Shown: positions 33,877-44,237, counted from the first letter of the stretch. The stretch: DNA of 64,000 nucleotides from Sulfolobales archaeon HS-7 (GCA_019704295.1 AP024596.1:186001-250000); one strand, 5' to 3'. Numbers and translations: made by a program. The notes: generated by a model from the letters alone, not told the origin.

Positions 33877-36207
33877 TTACTTTCCCCTTAACTTGAGGAC
33901 TATATCCAGCATTTCCAATCCCGTCTTTATCCCTATCGTTGCCTCGGGCATATCCAGTGAGGTAAAGAATTTCCTCACCTCGTCTTCTTTAACCAATCCT
34001 AGGTAGGGGATCGCATAACCTAAGCTCCGCGCTAAGATGCCAGTAGCGTGGTACATTGCTCTTAACGTATCGAAATTGGCCTTTAACCACCTCCACGCCA
34101 CGTCCCTTCCGTGAGGATTGGAGGCCGCCTCCATGAAGTACCTAAATGCATCCTGTTTCTTAACCTCGCCAGAGAGGAGATATCCCAGGGCTAACGCTAA
34201 ATCCACTTTGTTTTTAGTGTTCATTAAACCGGCGAGGATCCTATTCCTATCCTCGTCCCCTATTGACTTCTTATACATCGATACTAACTTATCGTAAGGT
34301 TCATCCCCTGAGATGGCGTAACCGTTTACAATTGCCCTCCTTAATGCGGGTTCAGTTGTAAAGTACTCATCTATACTACTTGCCATCTCCTTCGCGTACT
34401 CCTCGTCTACTAAGGCTAGTCTCTGTGCTACTACTCCTTTGAACATCTTGCTGTTCTCGTCAGTTTTCCCCTCAAGTCGATTTAATTGATTTCTGTGGAA
34501 CTTAATGTAAACGTCCTTAACTTTTTCAGGAAATATTGCGTAGAGTGATGACAGCTGATCCGATAGAGTCCATGCAGGTAACCAATCGTCCTCACTTATC
34601 TCCTTTTCTACTACGGAAAGGTACTCCCTAAGGGAAACTCCTCCTTGATAGAGGAGTCCCATAATGTCCACTAGAACATTCCACCTGTCTTCTGGGGTTT
34701 TACATGAGGCTAGGGCAGCTTCAAAATTTGGATATTTGACTCTATAGAATCCCACTCCTCCTGCGTTTAACTTATACGGACGCTTGACAACGATCTTTTT
34801 CTCCTTCTCCTCGAGTAGAGTCGCGTGGAATTCCCCATCCGAGTAATAAGTTAGGGGGATAGGCCACACGTCATCCGTGTCCCCCTTGTAGAGGAATCTC
34901 CTTTGAGAAAGGTGAAGCTCATCCCCATCTTCCCTCACCGTTATGATAGGATGTCCAGCTTTAGTAATCCACTCGGTCATAATTTTGCTAACCGGCTTTC
35001 CTGAAGCCTTCTCCAAACTTTCCCATAATTCCCTGGCTTCGGCGTTAGAGAACTTATGTGAGTTCAGGTAGAGTCTAATTCCCTTCTTAAAGTCCTCTTC
35101 TCCTAAGTAACTCTCAATCATTCTTAAAACGCTTGCCCCTTTACCGTAACTTATTGCGTCAAAGATTTGTTCCAGCTCCTCCTCTTGCTTTACGTCAACG
35201 TGAATGGGATGAGTGGTCGTCAGGGAATCCCTGGCAAAAGCTCCACCCGTCTCGCTCATCATGAACTCCTTCCACGGAGTCCAATCGGGATATAGCGTCG
35301 ATATGGCCTTATAGCTCATAAAGGTGGCAAAGCTTTCGTTTAGCCAGAGATCGTCCCACCACTTCATCGTAACGAGATCCCCGAACCACTGATGAGCTAT
35401 TTCGTGAGCGACGACCTCAGCAACTCTTCTCCTGTTTAACTCCGCCGTGTTCTCGTCCACGAGTAACGCTGTTTCCCTGAATGTTATTGCTCCCCAGTTC
35501 TCCATGGCTCCCGCAGCGAACTCGGGAACGGCTATGAGATGCATCTTGGGTAGTTGATACGGAATCCCGTAATAATTCTCGTAAAATTGTATTACCCTCT
35601 TCGCAACCTCTAGAGCGAATTTCCCCTTATTTGCTAGACCTGGAGGCGTTGCTACCGTTATCTCCCTTTCACCGAGCTTATCAGATATTGTGTCGAACTT
35701 GCCGATTCCCAAATAGAGCAAATAGGTCGACATGGGAGGGGTATCGTGGAATAGGACGGTCTTTAAGTTTCCCTCTTCTCTCACCTCTTTCACTGGCATG
35801 TTAGAAATCACGTCGAGTTCCTTGGATACTCTTACAGAAAGCGAGAAGACGGCTTTTATCCCAGGTCTATCAATGCATGGAAACATCCTCCTAGCTCCTA
35901 TAGCTTCAAACTGGGTGGAGAACATGTAACCTCCCTTGTAGGGAGCCTTATAGAATCCCATCAAGTAGCTGGTAACGCTTCCGTCGAACTCAACTTCTAC
36001 TTCTTTCTCAACCTGTGTCTCCGCTACCAACTTCTTCCCGTCATATGAGAACTTAACTTCCTTCCCATCCACCTTTACGTTCTTTATGGCGAGGTCTACG
36101 GCATCAAATTCAACCTTTTCTCCTTTCATCTCAACCTTCACTCTACCTGAGTAAATTGCCTTCTCGAAGTTTACGTCTAGAAATAAATCGTATTTGCTAA
36201 CTTGCAT
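33877..36207 (-). CDS. M1-family zinc aminopeptidase (tricorn factor F2/F3-like)
   Basis: A 776-residue M1 metallopeptidase, full length. GAMENWGA (residues 233-240) binds the peptide N-terminus, and HEIAHQWFGDL has the zinc ligands H268 and H272 with catalytic E269. E291 in WLNE is the third ligand. The C-terminal helical domain starts near 450. It removes N-terminal residues from peptides produced by the proteasome or tricorn-like proteases. It is the first gene of an operon with the M20 peptidase and eIF2B-like genes. Confidence 0.9.
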   Translation of the reverse strand: MQVSKYDLFLDVNFEKAIYSGRVKVEMKGEKVEFDAVDLAIKNVKVDGKEVKFSYDGKKLVAETQVEKEVEVEFDGSVTSYLMGFYKAPYKGGYMFSTQFEAIGARRMFPCIDRPGIKAVFSLSVRVSKELDVISNMPVKEVREEGNLKTVLFHDTPPMSTYLLYLGIGKFDTISDKLGEREITVATPPGLANKGKFALEVAKRVIQFYENYYGIPYQLPKMHLIAVPEFAAGAMENWGAITFRETALLVDENTAELNRRRVAEVVAHEIAHQWFGDLVTMKWWDDLWLNESFATFMSYKAISTLYPDWTPWKEFMMSETGGAFARDSLTTTHPIHVDVKQEEELEQIFDAISYGKGASVLRMIESYLGEEDFKKGIRLYLNSHKFSNAEARELWESLEKASGKPVSKIMTEWITKAGHPIITVREDGDELHLSQRRFLYKGDTDDVWPIPLTYYSDGEFHATLLEEKEKKIVVKRPYKLNAGGVGFYRVKYPNFEAALASCKTPEDRWNVLVDIMGLLYQGGVSLREYLSVVEKEISEDDWLPAWTLSDQLSSLYAIFPEKVKDVYIKFHRNQLNRLEGKTDENSKMFKGVVAQRLALVDEEYAKEMASSIDEYFTTEPALRRAIVNGYAISGDEPYDKLVSMYKKSIGDEDRNRILAGLMNTKNKVDLALALGYLLSGEVKKQDAFRYFMEAASNPHGRDVAWRWLKANFDTLRAMYHATGILARSLGYAIPYLGLVKEDEVRKFFTSLDMPEATIGIKTGLEMLDIVLKLRGK

Positions 36208-36377
36208 AAGCGTGTATATCCAGTATGAATAAAAGTTTAAGGAAGGATTTAGGCTTCATAGGATTTCATGACATCTCAATCCTGAGCCTGGAGTTCATTA
36301 AAGTCGCAGAGCTTTGTTCACTTGTCCCTTTAGGAACAACCCGCGCCTGTTCGTGAATATGGGGAAATCCCTACATC

Positions 36378-36527
36378 GGGTGGTTTACGTCCCCTTTGCG
36401 AACTCAGTTTAATTCAGTAACAAATTTTATTCGATACTACCGCAATGACCAGGTATTTACCCTCAACAATTTACTGTATTTGTTCTTTCTCATAAATTAC
36501 AATTCCAAAGAAACATCGTATCGCTCC
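36378..36527 (-). repeat. MITE-like element (B type, reverse orientation)
   Basis: Read in reverse complement it includes GGAATTGTAATTTATGAG, AAATACAGTAAATTGTTGAG and AACTGAGTTCGCAAAG and ends GACGTAAACCACCC. No clear target duplication. The rest of 36208-36594 contains no recognisable gene. Confidence 0.6.
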
Positions 36528-36594
36528 ACATCCCGTTAAGTCCTGGAAATTCCGCAAAGCCTAAAAAATATCGTTTAACATTAAATTTACCCTT

Positions 36595-36960
36595 TCATTT
36601 CATGATCTCTTTTAACGGAATAGCGTTAGCCTTCCTTATTAACTCTCTATCTTCTGATACTAAAACAAGTCCTTTTGATTCGGCAGAATACACATATGCA
36701 GCGTCGTAAAAAGTTAATCCCCTCTCTGAGGCGACTTTCATTACTTCTTCCAATGGAGGATCTTCCAGGACTTTAAGTTCTCTCATGAACTTTTGAAAAA
36801 GTTTAGCTACTGAAACAGGATCTTTAATCCTTTTATGCATATAGTACTCTTTCCATATTACGTTTCCCACTTCGTAGAAAGTCAAAGTTAATATGTACAC
36901 ATTATTTACATCAATTTTATCAACGTAATTCAGAATAGGGTATAAAGCGGACGTATCCAA
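36595..36960 (-). CDS. vapC: VapC-type PIN-domain ribonuclease toxin
   Basis: A 121-residue PIN protein. The acidic residues expected for the active site are D2 in MDTSALYP, E29 region FYEVGNV, D in TFYDAAYVY and D in VSEDRELI. A TTG start at 36960 is the first usable codon; in-frame sequence upstream (DRFLL) looks like the missing first strand, so the true start may be a rare codon further up. VapC toxins cleave tRNA or rRNA. It pairs with the RHH antitoxin gene 7 nt upstream. Confidence 0.8.
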   Translation of the reverse strand: MDTSALYPILNYVDKIDVNNVYILTLTFYEVGNVIWKEYYMHKRIKDPVSVAKLFQKFMRELKVLEDPPLEEVMKVASERGLTFYDAAYVYSAESKGLVLVSEDRELIRKANAIPLKEIMK

Positions 36961-36967
36961 TAGGAAT

Positions 36968-37192
36968 CTATCTTTCGTTTCTATCCTCTCTAACTGCAGT
37001 TATCCAGTCTTCTTCTCTTACGTCCTTCATCAACTCCTTAATTTTAGTTGCAGTGTCCCTAAGTTCATCTTTTTCTTTTTGACTTATTGCATCCTCTAAC
37101 GCTCTCTCAATAACTTCTCTAACGTTAAGTCCCAACTCCTCTGCTCTTCTCTTTAACTCTCTCCTAACTCTTACGCTTATCACGTCCGACAT
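36968..37192 (-). CDS. vapB: VapB-type antitoxin
   Basis: A 74-residue antitoxin. The N-terminus MSDVISVRVRRELKRRAEEL is the strand and helix of a ribbon-helix-helix/AbrB-like DNA-binding domain; the acidic C-terminal tail would bind VapC. It is the first gene of the vapBC pair. The palindrome at 37200-37218 around its promoter is likely the autoregulation site. Confidence 0.75.
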   Translation of the reverse strand: MSDVISVRVRRELKRRAEELGLNVREVIERALEDAISQKEKDELRDTATKIKELMKDVREEDWITAVREDRNER

Positions 37193-37199
37193 AATTACG

Positions 37200-37218
37200 T
37201 ATACGTTAGTGACGTATA
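37200..37218 (-). promoter_or_regulatory. Inverted repeat at vapBC promoter
   Basis: TATACGT and ACGTATA form an inverted repeat with a 5-bp spacer. It begins 8 nt before the vapB ATG at 37192 and overlaps the TATA box (minus strand TTTATATACG). This fits autorepression by a VapB-VapC complex. Confidence 0.6.
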
Positions 37219-37398
37219 TAAAGGTTTGGATTAGGAAGGTATATGATAATGTACGTAAGTTTCAATGCCTACAATGGTGGAAGTGTTTGTGATATATTCA
37301 GGTATAAGCTTAAGCTGTTAAGTTAACCGGGCACGGGTTACAATGTGTATACTCGTCAGTAAAGGCGTTTTATACACATTTACTACTCCCCCCATAAC

Positions 37399-37558
37399 AG
37401 GTGATTCACGTCTTCATCACTAATTCAGTATATTAAGGAATATGAAATGAATTTGATTAAATGTCATCGTAGGGACTAGGAGGGGATTGACACATAACAA
37501 TTTCCTTTATTTAATACCTATTTGCTATAATTACAATTCCCAATGGAAACCTGAATCG
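37399..37558 (-). repeat. MITE-like element (A type, reverse orientation)
   Basis: The element runs GGTGATTCACGTCTTC, then a diverged middle (ATCGTAGGGACTAGG, AACAATTTCCTTTATTTAAT), then AATTACAATTCCCAATGG and CCTGAATCGCCC. Its end lies 2-3 bp from the thermopsin stop codon at 37561-37563. Confidence 0.65.
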
Positions 37559-37560
37559 CC

Positions 37561-38922
37561 CTATGTGTTCTTACCGTCCTTTTTCCTAAATATCAGCAAA
37601 ATTATTACTTCGGCGATAACTACGGCAGCAACTAATTCATAGAACTTTTTAAAATAGTCTGATTGAATTACCGTTGTAACAACTGTAGTGACTTCGTGAA
37701 GAGTTATAAACGTTTCGTCAGGCAGTACAATGGTTTTGGTTTGAGTTACGGTTTCCGTTATAGTTTTTGTAACGGTTAATGTTAAGATCGACGCGTTAGT
37801 TGAACTCGTCAATGTGGAAGTAGAGCTAGTAGTGGTCGTAATGTTTTTGGACGTACTTCCGTTAATAAGGATAGGTTCGTATGAACCGTTAATTAGGGTA
37901 AATACGTACTCCTCTTGGGGAACCCAGAAGTTATTACTCCCGTATATACGCACTTCCGAAACCACGTGATAAAGCTTCTGTAGTTTGAACTGCGTTACGT
38001 TGGGCAGAAGGTTATCATAAGGCAACGAGAAATTGCCGTAGGGATAGACTTCAGCACCCTCTACGTATTCCGTTTGATTAACGAATATCGATGAGGTACC
38101 GTTGGGGTACTTTATGACCCAGAGGCTGTTAAACGGGAACACTAAAACCTTATTCCCGCTTATAATAAGGCTAGGTAGGGCAAGTATTTGAGGCTCGTAA
38201 AGCATATTACGTGTATTATTGTATACCACAAAGACGGTATTTCGTGGGGCTAGGTAAGCCCTACCGTAAACTGCGCTCTCTCCCGTATTGGGGAAACCAC
38301 TGAAAATTGCCGGGGGTACGTACCATTTGTCATTTACTTTTATTTCGCTGGAAATTGATACGTTAAATCCTGGTGCAAAATAAGCTGTTGAACCGTTTCC
38401 ATATCCCACTACTACCGTTCCAGAATTAGTGCCTACAACACCTCCATACACACCAGGTACGTATTTGGAAATGTCATCTTTCCACGTAATGTTAGATAAG
38501 CAAAAGTCAATTACGACTCCGCTCCCGTTATTTTGCCACACCATGGTTAAAACATAAGTGTTACCGGTCATCTCCAATTCTGTAGAGACGATGTGATAAC
38601 TCCCGTCGTAAAATATACTAATTCCCCATCCTGGGTGAAAATCCTCTCCGTAATACCAAAGAACGTTCTGCACAAATATTGGCGAATCATTAATGGAAAG
38701 ACAGACATTCTGTTGAACGGAAGGTATTTGAGAGGTGGTACTAATATTGTAATACGTAATTGTCGAATTAATCCCATTAATTTGCATTACGGGGAATTCA
38801 TAGCCGTAATCGTCAGGACCTATCCCCACACATATGCCGATCTGCGAATAGGTTAACATTGCTAACGCCGACAAAGCGATTACGATCGCCATGAGCAAAA
38901 TACATGACGAATTACACGACAT
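37561..38922 (-). CDS. Thermopsin-like acid protease, membrane-anchored
   Basis: A 453-residue exported protein of the thermopsin (peptidase A5) family. It has an N-terminal signal segment (residues about 8-27), the family core with SINDSPIFVQNVLWYYG near 77-93 and a Ser/Thr-rich stalk (TTTSSTSTLTSSTN near 362-376). A C-terminal hydrophobic segment (about 428-445) is followed by RKKDGKNT. Thermopsins are acid proteases acting outside the cell at low pH. The stalk and C-terminal anchor suggest cell-surface attachment. A MITE starts directly after the stop. Confidence 0.8.
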   Translation of the reverse strand: MSCNSSCILLMAIVIALSALAMLTYSQIGICVGIGPDDYGYEFPVMQINGINSTITYYNISTTSQIPSVQQNVCLSINDSPIFVQNVLWYYGEDFHPGWGISIFYDGSYHIVSTELEMTGNTYVLTMVWQNNGSGVVIDFCLSNITWKDDISKYVPGVYGGVVGTNSGTVVVGYGNGSTAYFAPGFNVSISSEIKVNDKWYVPPAIFSGFPNTGESAVYGRAYLAPRNTVFVVYNNTRNMLYEPQILALPSLIISGNKVLVFPFNSLWVIKYPNGTSSIFVNQTEYVEGAEVYPYGNFSLPYDNLLPNVTQFKLQKLYHVVSEVRIYGSNNFWVPQEEYVFTLINGSYEPILINGSTSKNITTTTSSTSTLTSSTNASILTLTVTKTITETVTQTKTIVLPDETFITLHEVTTVVTTVIQSDYFKKFYELVAAVVIAEVIILLIFRKKDGKNT

Positions 38923-39202
38923 TTAAACCAGTCTCAGCAACTGTTATAAAATAATTCGTAGTAGGAAAATAAATTTGATTACCACCTATTGCTATTCCCT
39001 CGGTTCGTTTACTTTACCAATTCGATGTTAGCCAAGTCCTTTACACTTAGAAAGTCCCCATGCTCAATTAAGAGCTTTTCATTTTACGCTTCTACTGTAG
39101 ATGTAAAATCGGGGTCTAAGTCTGTACGATTATCTTTTGATAGAAAAGGCTAAGCCTTACTTTTATAGGTTTCATTTCTTTGAACTCCAGTTCTATATTA
39201 TA
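38923..39202. other. Intergenic region, no gene seen
   Basis: About 280 bp of AT-rich sequence upstream of the thermopsin gene, which includes its promoter. I find no open frame or structured element. A further MITE copy follows. Confidence 0.3.
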
Positions 39203-39364
39203 GGGGAGTTTCAGATTTCCATTGCGAATTGTAATTATAGCAAATAGTGATTAGATAGAGGAAATTGTTAATTCCGAAACTCAACAGTCCATGCGATAGT
39301 ATTGAATTAAATTTACTCTATTTTTCTAAATAAACTTAATCCACAATGAACGCGTGAATAGCCC
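39203..39364 (+). repeat. MITE-like element (A type)
   Basis: It begins GGGGAGTTTCAGATTTCC, includes ATTGCGAATTGTAATTAT, then TAAATAAACTTAATCC and ACGCGTGAATAGCCC at the right end. The flanks end in TATAG on the left and begin CTATAG on the right, a possible worn target duplication. Confidence 0.7.
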
Positions 39365-39466
39365 CTATAGGCTAAAGTAATTAAAGTATTTCAATCACAG
39401 CGAGTTTATTCTAATGTCTGTTAACGCAGATAACGTTAAAATCCTAAAAAAACTAATTATGTTCTA

Positions 39467-40198
39467 TTAATCCCCTGAGGACTTCAGGGAGTCAAGTAAC
39501 GATAAGTATGCATCTTCTAGGTTCCCTTTTTTCAACCCGGTCGTTATCTCTGAGGGTTTTCCCACGGCAATTATCTTCCCCTGAAAGAGGATCGCTATGT
39601 TGTCTGAGAGGTTTTCCGCTTCTTCCATATAATGGGTCGTCATGAAAACTATCCTCCCCTCCTTCTTTACTTCCCTTATGTAGTTCCACAGATCCCTTCG
39701 CGTCTGAGGATCTAATCCTACACTGGGTTCGTCCATGAATATAATAGAGGGGTTTCCCGCCAGAGCACACGCTATTGCTACTCTCCTCTGATATCCACCG
39801 GAAAGTCTTCTGAACTTAACTCTCCTGTAATCCTCAAGTGAAAAGAGGGAAATTAATTGCTCCGTTTGATTGTTACGTCCAGAATAGAGCTTGACGAAGT
39901 ATTCAATATTCTCCTCAACCGTAAGATCTGCAAAACCCACGAATTTTTGGGGTACAACGCCGATTTGCCCCCTGATTTTCGAACATCGCTTAGGAACTTC
40001 CAATCCGTTTACTATTACTTCTCCTGCCGTAGGACGAGTGACGCATGACAATATATTAACTGTGGTTGTCTTACCTGCTCCGTTAGGACCTAAGAGTGAG
40101 AAAATAGTTCCGTATTCAACGGTGAAACTAATCCCCTTTAGGGCTTCTACATTCTGTTTGTAAATCTTTTTTAAATTCCTAACGGTGATGCCGCTCAA
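39467..40198 (-). CDS. ABC transporter ATP-binding protein, orphan (ABC-2/drug-type)
   Basis: A 243-residue ABC ATPase: Walker A LLGPNGAGKTT, signature LSGGYQRRVAIA and Walker B IIFMDEPSVGLD, followed by the H-loop MTTHYMEEAE. The EDAYLSLL tail is typical of DRA/ABC-2 exporters. No permease gene lies beside it; downstream is a MITE and upstream a relic. It either works with a permease encoded elsewhere or lost its partner. Confidence 0.85.
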   Translation of the reverse strand: MSGITVRNLKKIYKQNVEALKGISFTVEYGTIFSLLGPNGAGKTTTVNILSCVTRPTAGEVIVNGLEVPKRCSKIRGQIGVVPQKFVGFADLTVEENIEYFVKLYSGRNNQTEQLISLFSLEDYRRVKFRRLSGGYQRRVAIACALAGNPSIIFMDEPSVGLDPQTRRDLWNYIREVKKEGRIVFMTTHYMEEAENLSDNIAILFQGKIIAVGKPSEITTGLKKGNLEDAYLSLLDSLKSSGD

Positions 40199-40532
40199 CT
40201 AGCCCATCTACAGTCTATTTTCTTTGAAACAAAAAACGATTTTCTTGTAAATTCTTGAAATCTTAGTAACCAGTGAAAGCCATCGCTGTGTTATTTCCTT
40301 TGTAATTGTGTGCGTTCTTGGGCAGTCCATACGTTAAGGCAAATTATAGTATTCTTCATGAATTAGTATAGTTCGGCATATAATGATCTAAATATAATTG
40401 TAAGAGAAATGAGGATGGCTTTAATATTATGAGAATAATCTTAGAAGTTTTACGCGATAGTATACTGTAGAACTTGCAAAATTTTCCGCTAGAAGTAGAA
40501 CAGACGGGAGCCTATCGGACCCTCTCCTTTCC

Positions 40533-40730
40533 TTAAAGCTGATAGATCACGGAATAAGATTCTGATACTTCCCTAAACCTCTTATGCAGATTAGCGCGAC
40601 CCTTAAGGCCTGTGAAGCCCTCTACCACTAACAAGGCGAAGTTGTGAAGCAGAAAGCTTTCTCCTTCAAGGTAGATGCAAAAATAGGGAAGTTGGTTATC
40701 AAGTAACGGAAAAATTATTTCGATAAGTAC
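40533..40730 (-). pseudogene. Gene relic of unknown family
   Basis: A 65-codon frame with no start codon reads like real protein in part (YLEGESFLLHNFALLVVEGF and LKGRANLHKRFREVSESYSV). It ends at TAA 40533. It looks like an internal piece of a decayed gene, perhaps IS-borne. The remainder of 40199-40819 shows nothing else I can name. Confidence 0.3.
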
Positions 40731-40819
40731 TTACAGGTCTAAGCCTATGGAGTTAGTTCATGACTAAAGGATATTAAGGGCTAATTTAACTCTTGCATCC
40801 ATATCTAGAACTTATTATA

Positions 40820-41509
40820 CTAAACCAGCTTGCTATTTATTCTATTTTCTAACAGGTACAGAATTAATGAAATTGACCCAGCTAAGGAAGAAGCTACTAA
40901 TAGTGGAATAAATAATTCAGGTTTTGCGGAAAGGACAAACGTCAGAGAAAACAGGAAATAGGGTATTATGAAGAGTGGACTTAGCCGGCTATAATAGGTC
41001 CTGTTGGAGAAGGTAAGCGAGATTATGAGGGATACTAAATACCATCCCAAGAAATTGGTCACTGGGATCCCAAACCATTCAACAGCCGATGGCGCCCACG
41101 TCCAGAAACCAGCCGTGACCATTACGGGGTCGACAGACAAATCTATTATGACCATAAGTAGTGGGAAAAAGATCACTTTATACTTTTTGGGAAAATCCAT
41201 TATGACTAAGTAAGATATAAAACTGAATACTCCCCAACCCAATATAACGAATATTGGGACACCTAGGATATAAGGCGGAAAGTTGTATGCATAACGGCCG
41301 AAGGGAATTCCTGTGTGTATTCCCAATTCCTCGAAGAGAAATCCGACTATCATTGAAACTAAGACTACCGTTATAACATCTTTTCTTCTTATGGAGATTA
41401 GGATTAGAGAAACGATCGATAACAAAAAGAAGGTGATGACAGATCCGTTCAAAATTATACCTACAATCAATATGACAAGTGAAGCTAGTTGAACTTTATC
41501 AATATCCAT
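40820..41509 (-). CDS. CruF/DUF422-like carotenoid hydratase-type membrane protein
   Basis: A 229-residue protein with seven or so hydrophobic segments. The segment DLSVDPVMVTAGFWTW (about residues 123-138) and EWFGIPVTNFLGW are diagnostic for the DUF422/CruF family, whose archaeal members hydrate the ends of C50 carotenoids. In Sulfolobales the substrate may be a different polyprenyl compound. It is alone; no carotenoid genes flank it. Confidence 0.75.
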   Translation of the reverse strand: MDIDKVQLASLVILIVGIILNGSVITFFLLSIVSLILISIRRKDVITVVLVSMIVGFLFEELGIHTGIPFGRYAYNFPPYILGVPIFVILGWGVFSFISYLVIMDFPKKYKVIFFPLLMVIIDLSVDPVMVTAGFWTWAPSAVEWFGIPVTNFLGWYLVSLIISLTFSNRTYYSRLSPLFIIPYFLFSLTFVLSAKPELFIPLLVASSLAGSISLILYLLENRINSKLV

Positions 41510-41639
41510 GTAACTACGTTCAGGCGATCTCTTAAGAGGCTCTATTAAACTTATTGGTCAAGGAGATCGGGAAAAAGGCCCTTGGGATAAGATAAGTCAC
41601 AAATAGGGGGTTATGAGGAAAGGGTTTAAAATTGTATCT

Positions 41640-42110
41640 CCTTAAGGGCTTCGCGATCGTGATAAAATATAGGTGGGAGATCTACAGACTCTTCTACGTT
41701 AGGGTGAAATTACCTGTCTTGTACGAGGAGGGTCAGGACACAAGTATAAGATAAACTGAAACAGGAGAGCAACGGAGTGGTTAAGTACCTTCCCATACTT
41801 CTCCTTTTGGGGGTTATTCAAAGGCCTTTTTAGTAGCAACACCAAACGCCAAGAGCAACTTCAAATAGGTAGATGGAAAAACGTTAAAGTAACTTTTACG
41901 GGAAAACGTATAGCATTAAGGGTGAGGATAGCGACTCCCTATGAGGGTTTAGTCTAAGGAGGTTCAAGTTGTCCAAAGGTAAGAACGCCGAGGACTACGC
42001 TGTTGATATATGCAACTTTCTGAACTCGCTATTTCCATAGCTGTGTTAGATACGAGGCGTGTAGTACCTTAAAGAGGAACAGCGAGCGAAAGGAAGGAAT
42101 TAAACTTTCT
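41640..42110 (+). pseudogene. Decayed IS transposase fragments
   Basis: Fragments such as YSIKGEDSDSL (about 41920) and KGKNAEDYAVDICNFLNSLFP (41966-42030, read with one shift) are protein-like but cut by stops. The nucleotide words around 41925 and 42040-42075 match those at 17305-17400, so both are relics of the same transposase type. No other gene is present in 41510-42229. Confidence 0.45.
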
Positions 42111-42229
42111 TAATCTGAAGTAGGACAACCTCATGGGGACACCTTCGTACCCTGGAAAAAGGGACTCAACAGTTAAAACCCCTTTTAGGAGAGAAAATAA
42201 CTTTAATTTACCTAAAAAGAATAGAACAT

Positions 42230-42610
42230 ATGTATTTCAAACTAAAACAGGAGGAGGTTAAACTCGAACAGGTTCAGGTTCCAGGTTCACGTGATGCCTT
42301 TATTCAATGGTTGGCTACTAGGGAAAGGGGTTCTACGAGATATGCGGTCAGGAAATTCACCGTGAAACCCGACGGTATCATAGCCATGCATAAGCATCCG
42401 TATGAGGAGGCAGTTTACGTGATTAATGGAGAGGCTAAGGTTTGTGTAGGTGAAAGAAAAGAGGATATTAGGCAAGGAGAGCTAATTTATATATCGGGTG
42501 GCGAACCCCATTCCTTCTTCAATCACAGTAAGAACGAGCTAGAATTCATCTGTATAATTCCATACATAGAGGACATGACCATTACCCCAGTTAGTGGCGA
42601 CTGCGTTTAG
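42230..42610 (+). CDS. Cupin-domain protein
   Basis: A 126-residue single-domain cupin. Motif 1 ([18 protein letters not shown], residues 57-74) has the two His and the Glu that bind metal; motif 2 ([11 protein letters not shown]) provides the last His. It is a small metal-binding enzyme or sensor, function undefined. It converges with doxB and its 3' end overlaps the doxB end by 20 nt (42591-42610). Confidence 0.8.
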   Translation: MYFKLKQEEVKLEQVQVPGSRDAFIQWLATRERGSTRYAVRKFTVKPDGIIAMHKHPYEEAVYVINGEAKVCVGERKEDIRQGELIYISGGEPHSFFNHSKNELEFICIIPYIEDMTITPVSGDCV

Positions 42611-44237
42611 AGCCAATCAAGGAGAACATGGACCTCTTTATTCTCTGAAAGTCCTGTTTGAAAGTGCCCATTAATGGAGAACCCTCTAGTGGAGGAACCC
42701 ATCTAAGTGAGTAAGTAACGGTCGCAACAGCCTGTTCCACAGTCCCTATTTCGGTATTTACTGGGGACCCTTTAACCATTGATGCCAGAACGTTTAAGAG
42801 CCATACCAAAGTTGCACCGTCGGCTAAGAAAGCTCCAGCTGTAGCAACGACTTCAGCTATTACGTTTTCCGGAGTCCTAGGAAATATTTCAGATCTCCTA
42901 ACTATTCCATCGAGCCCAAGCTGATCAAACCCGTATACTATCATCCCCGCTCCTATTGTGTATCCGAAGAAGTGTACCCACGCCGCCTTTGTAGAATACC
43001 AGTTCCTTCCCGTAATTATAGGGAGGATCAGGTAAAGTATTGCGAAACCTGCTGGGACAATGGAGAAAAATATCATAGCATGGAAATGGCCTACCACCCA
43101 CATTGTGTTGTGAATTATGGAGTCAAACGAGATTGTACCGTTGGCTATTCCCGTTACTCCCGCCCCAATTGCTCCAGCGAATGCAGTAACGACCCATGCC
43201 GTGATCACGTTCCATTCCACCTTTCCTCCCCTAGCGGTTGCCCACAGATTGAAAAAGGTCATCATTGACGGAACTACGACCGCATAGGTGAAGATTTCCT
43301 CAACTATTTTCAGGACGACCGGAAGGTCTACCATATAGAGGTGATGAATGGGGACGTTATTGGAGAAGATCAGGTAGAGTATGGCTGAAATCCTTCCCAT
43401 TCTGTCACTATAAAGCGGTTTGTTCGATAATAGAGGTACTAGTACGTAAAGGGCGCCAACTGCCGGAAGCCATGTCATATACACTACTGAATGACCGAAA
43501 ATCCACCATGAAATTTGATTTGCAATGGGATTTATTGAAACCACATTGTAATACCCTAAAACGTCCCATATATCCGAGAAAGTCCTTCCAGAATAACCCA
43601 TTAAGTACACCAGGACGTCCATAAGGAAGAAGAGAAGACCGATAGGAAGTTTCTGACTCATTTGCTTACTCGCCAAGTAGAAGTGATAGAGAATCCATAT
43701 GCCCATTATATAAGTACCTATATCTACCATGAGGCTTCCAATAAACCAAAGGGGAGACGCCACATAAGAGGAGTAACCAGGCAGTCCTATCGGAGAGAGG
43801 TAATACCAACTAGTTGCAGGGAAGAAGTTATCGTTGAACTTAGGGTATAGTATTATTGGTCCTTCCTGTAGCATAAAGGATATGTTAAATATTATGAAGC
43901 CAATGTTGAATACCCATTTCCCCCTTGCTTTTACTTTCGTTTGCCAGAATAAGAAGAATATGAAGATAGCGAACTCTAGCTGCTGCGCAAAACCGAGTAG
44001 ATCTCTAACCGCATGCAGACCTATTCCCGCGTAGTATTCCTGACTTGTCATCAACAAAGTGGCCTGAGTACCCCAAGCGGCCTCTTGGATCCTAACCATA
44101 AGTGAGTCAATGAGTCCTAACACCCCCCAGATTAATGCCATAACTATCATTCCCATAACTACGCGTTTGTACCATTCATCATTCTTGAGTTGAAACAATT
44201 GGTTAATAATATCTGTTAGCCCTATTTTCTCTGCCAT
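42591..44237 (-). CDS. doxB: Heme-copper terminal quinol oxidase subunit I (DoxB type)
   Basis: A 548-residue heme-copper oxidase subunit I with at least 12 membrane segments. Ligands are visible: H75 (GLHAVRD, low-spin heme), H249 and cross-linked Y253 in GHSVVY, H298-H299 (PIHHLY, CuB), H384 and H386 (VVGHFHAM, heme a3 and low-spin heme). The usual GHPEVY is GHSVVY here, as in B-type oxidases. It matches DoxB of Acidianus ambivalens in type. The gene is divergent from the other dox genes. A TATA box sits at about 44262-44270 (minus strand). It reduces O2 with quinol electrons and pumps protons. Confidence 0.9.
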   Translation of the reverse strand: MAEKIGLTDIINQLFQLKNDEWYKRVVMGMIVMALIWGVLGLIDSLMVRIQEAAWGTQATLLMTSQEYYAGIGLHAVRDLLGFAQQLEFAIFIFFLFWQTKVKARGKWVFNIGFIIFNISFMLQEGPIILYPKFNDNFFPATSWYYLSPIGLPGYSSYVASPLWFIGSLMVDIGTYIMGIWILYHFYLASKQMSQKLPIGLLFFLMDVLVYLMGYSGRTFSDIWDVLGYYNVVSINPIANQISWWIFGHSVVYMTWLPAVGALYVLVPLLSNKPLYSDRMGRISAILYLIFSNNVPIHHLYMVDLPVVLKIVEEIFTYAVVVPSMMTFFNLWATARGGKVEWNVITAWVVTAFAGAIGAGVTGIANGTISFDSIIHNTMWVVGHFHAMIFFSIVPAGFAILYLILPIITGRNWYSTKAAWVHFFGYTIGAGMIVYGFDQLGLDGIVRRSEIFPRTPENVIAEVVATAGAFLADGATLVWLLNVLASMVKGSPVNTEIGTVEQAVATVTYSLRWVPPLEGSPLMGTFKQDFQRIKRSMFSLIGSKRSRH

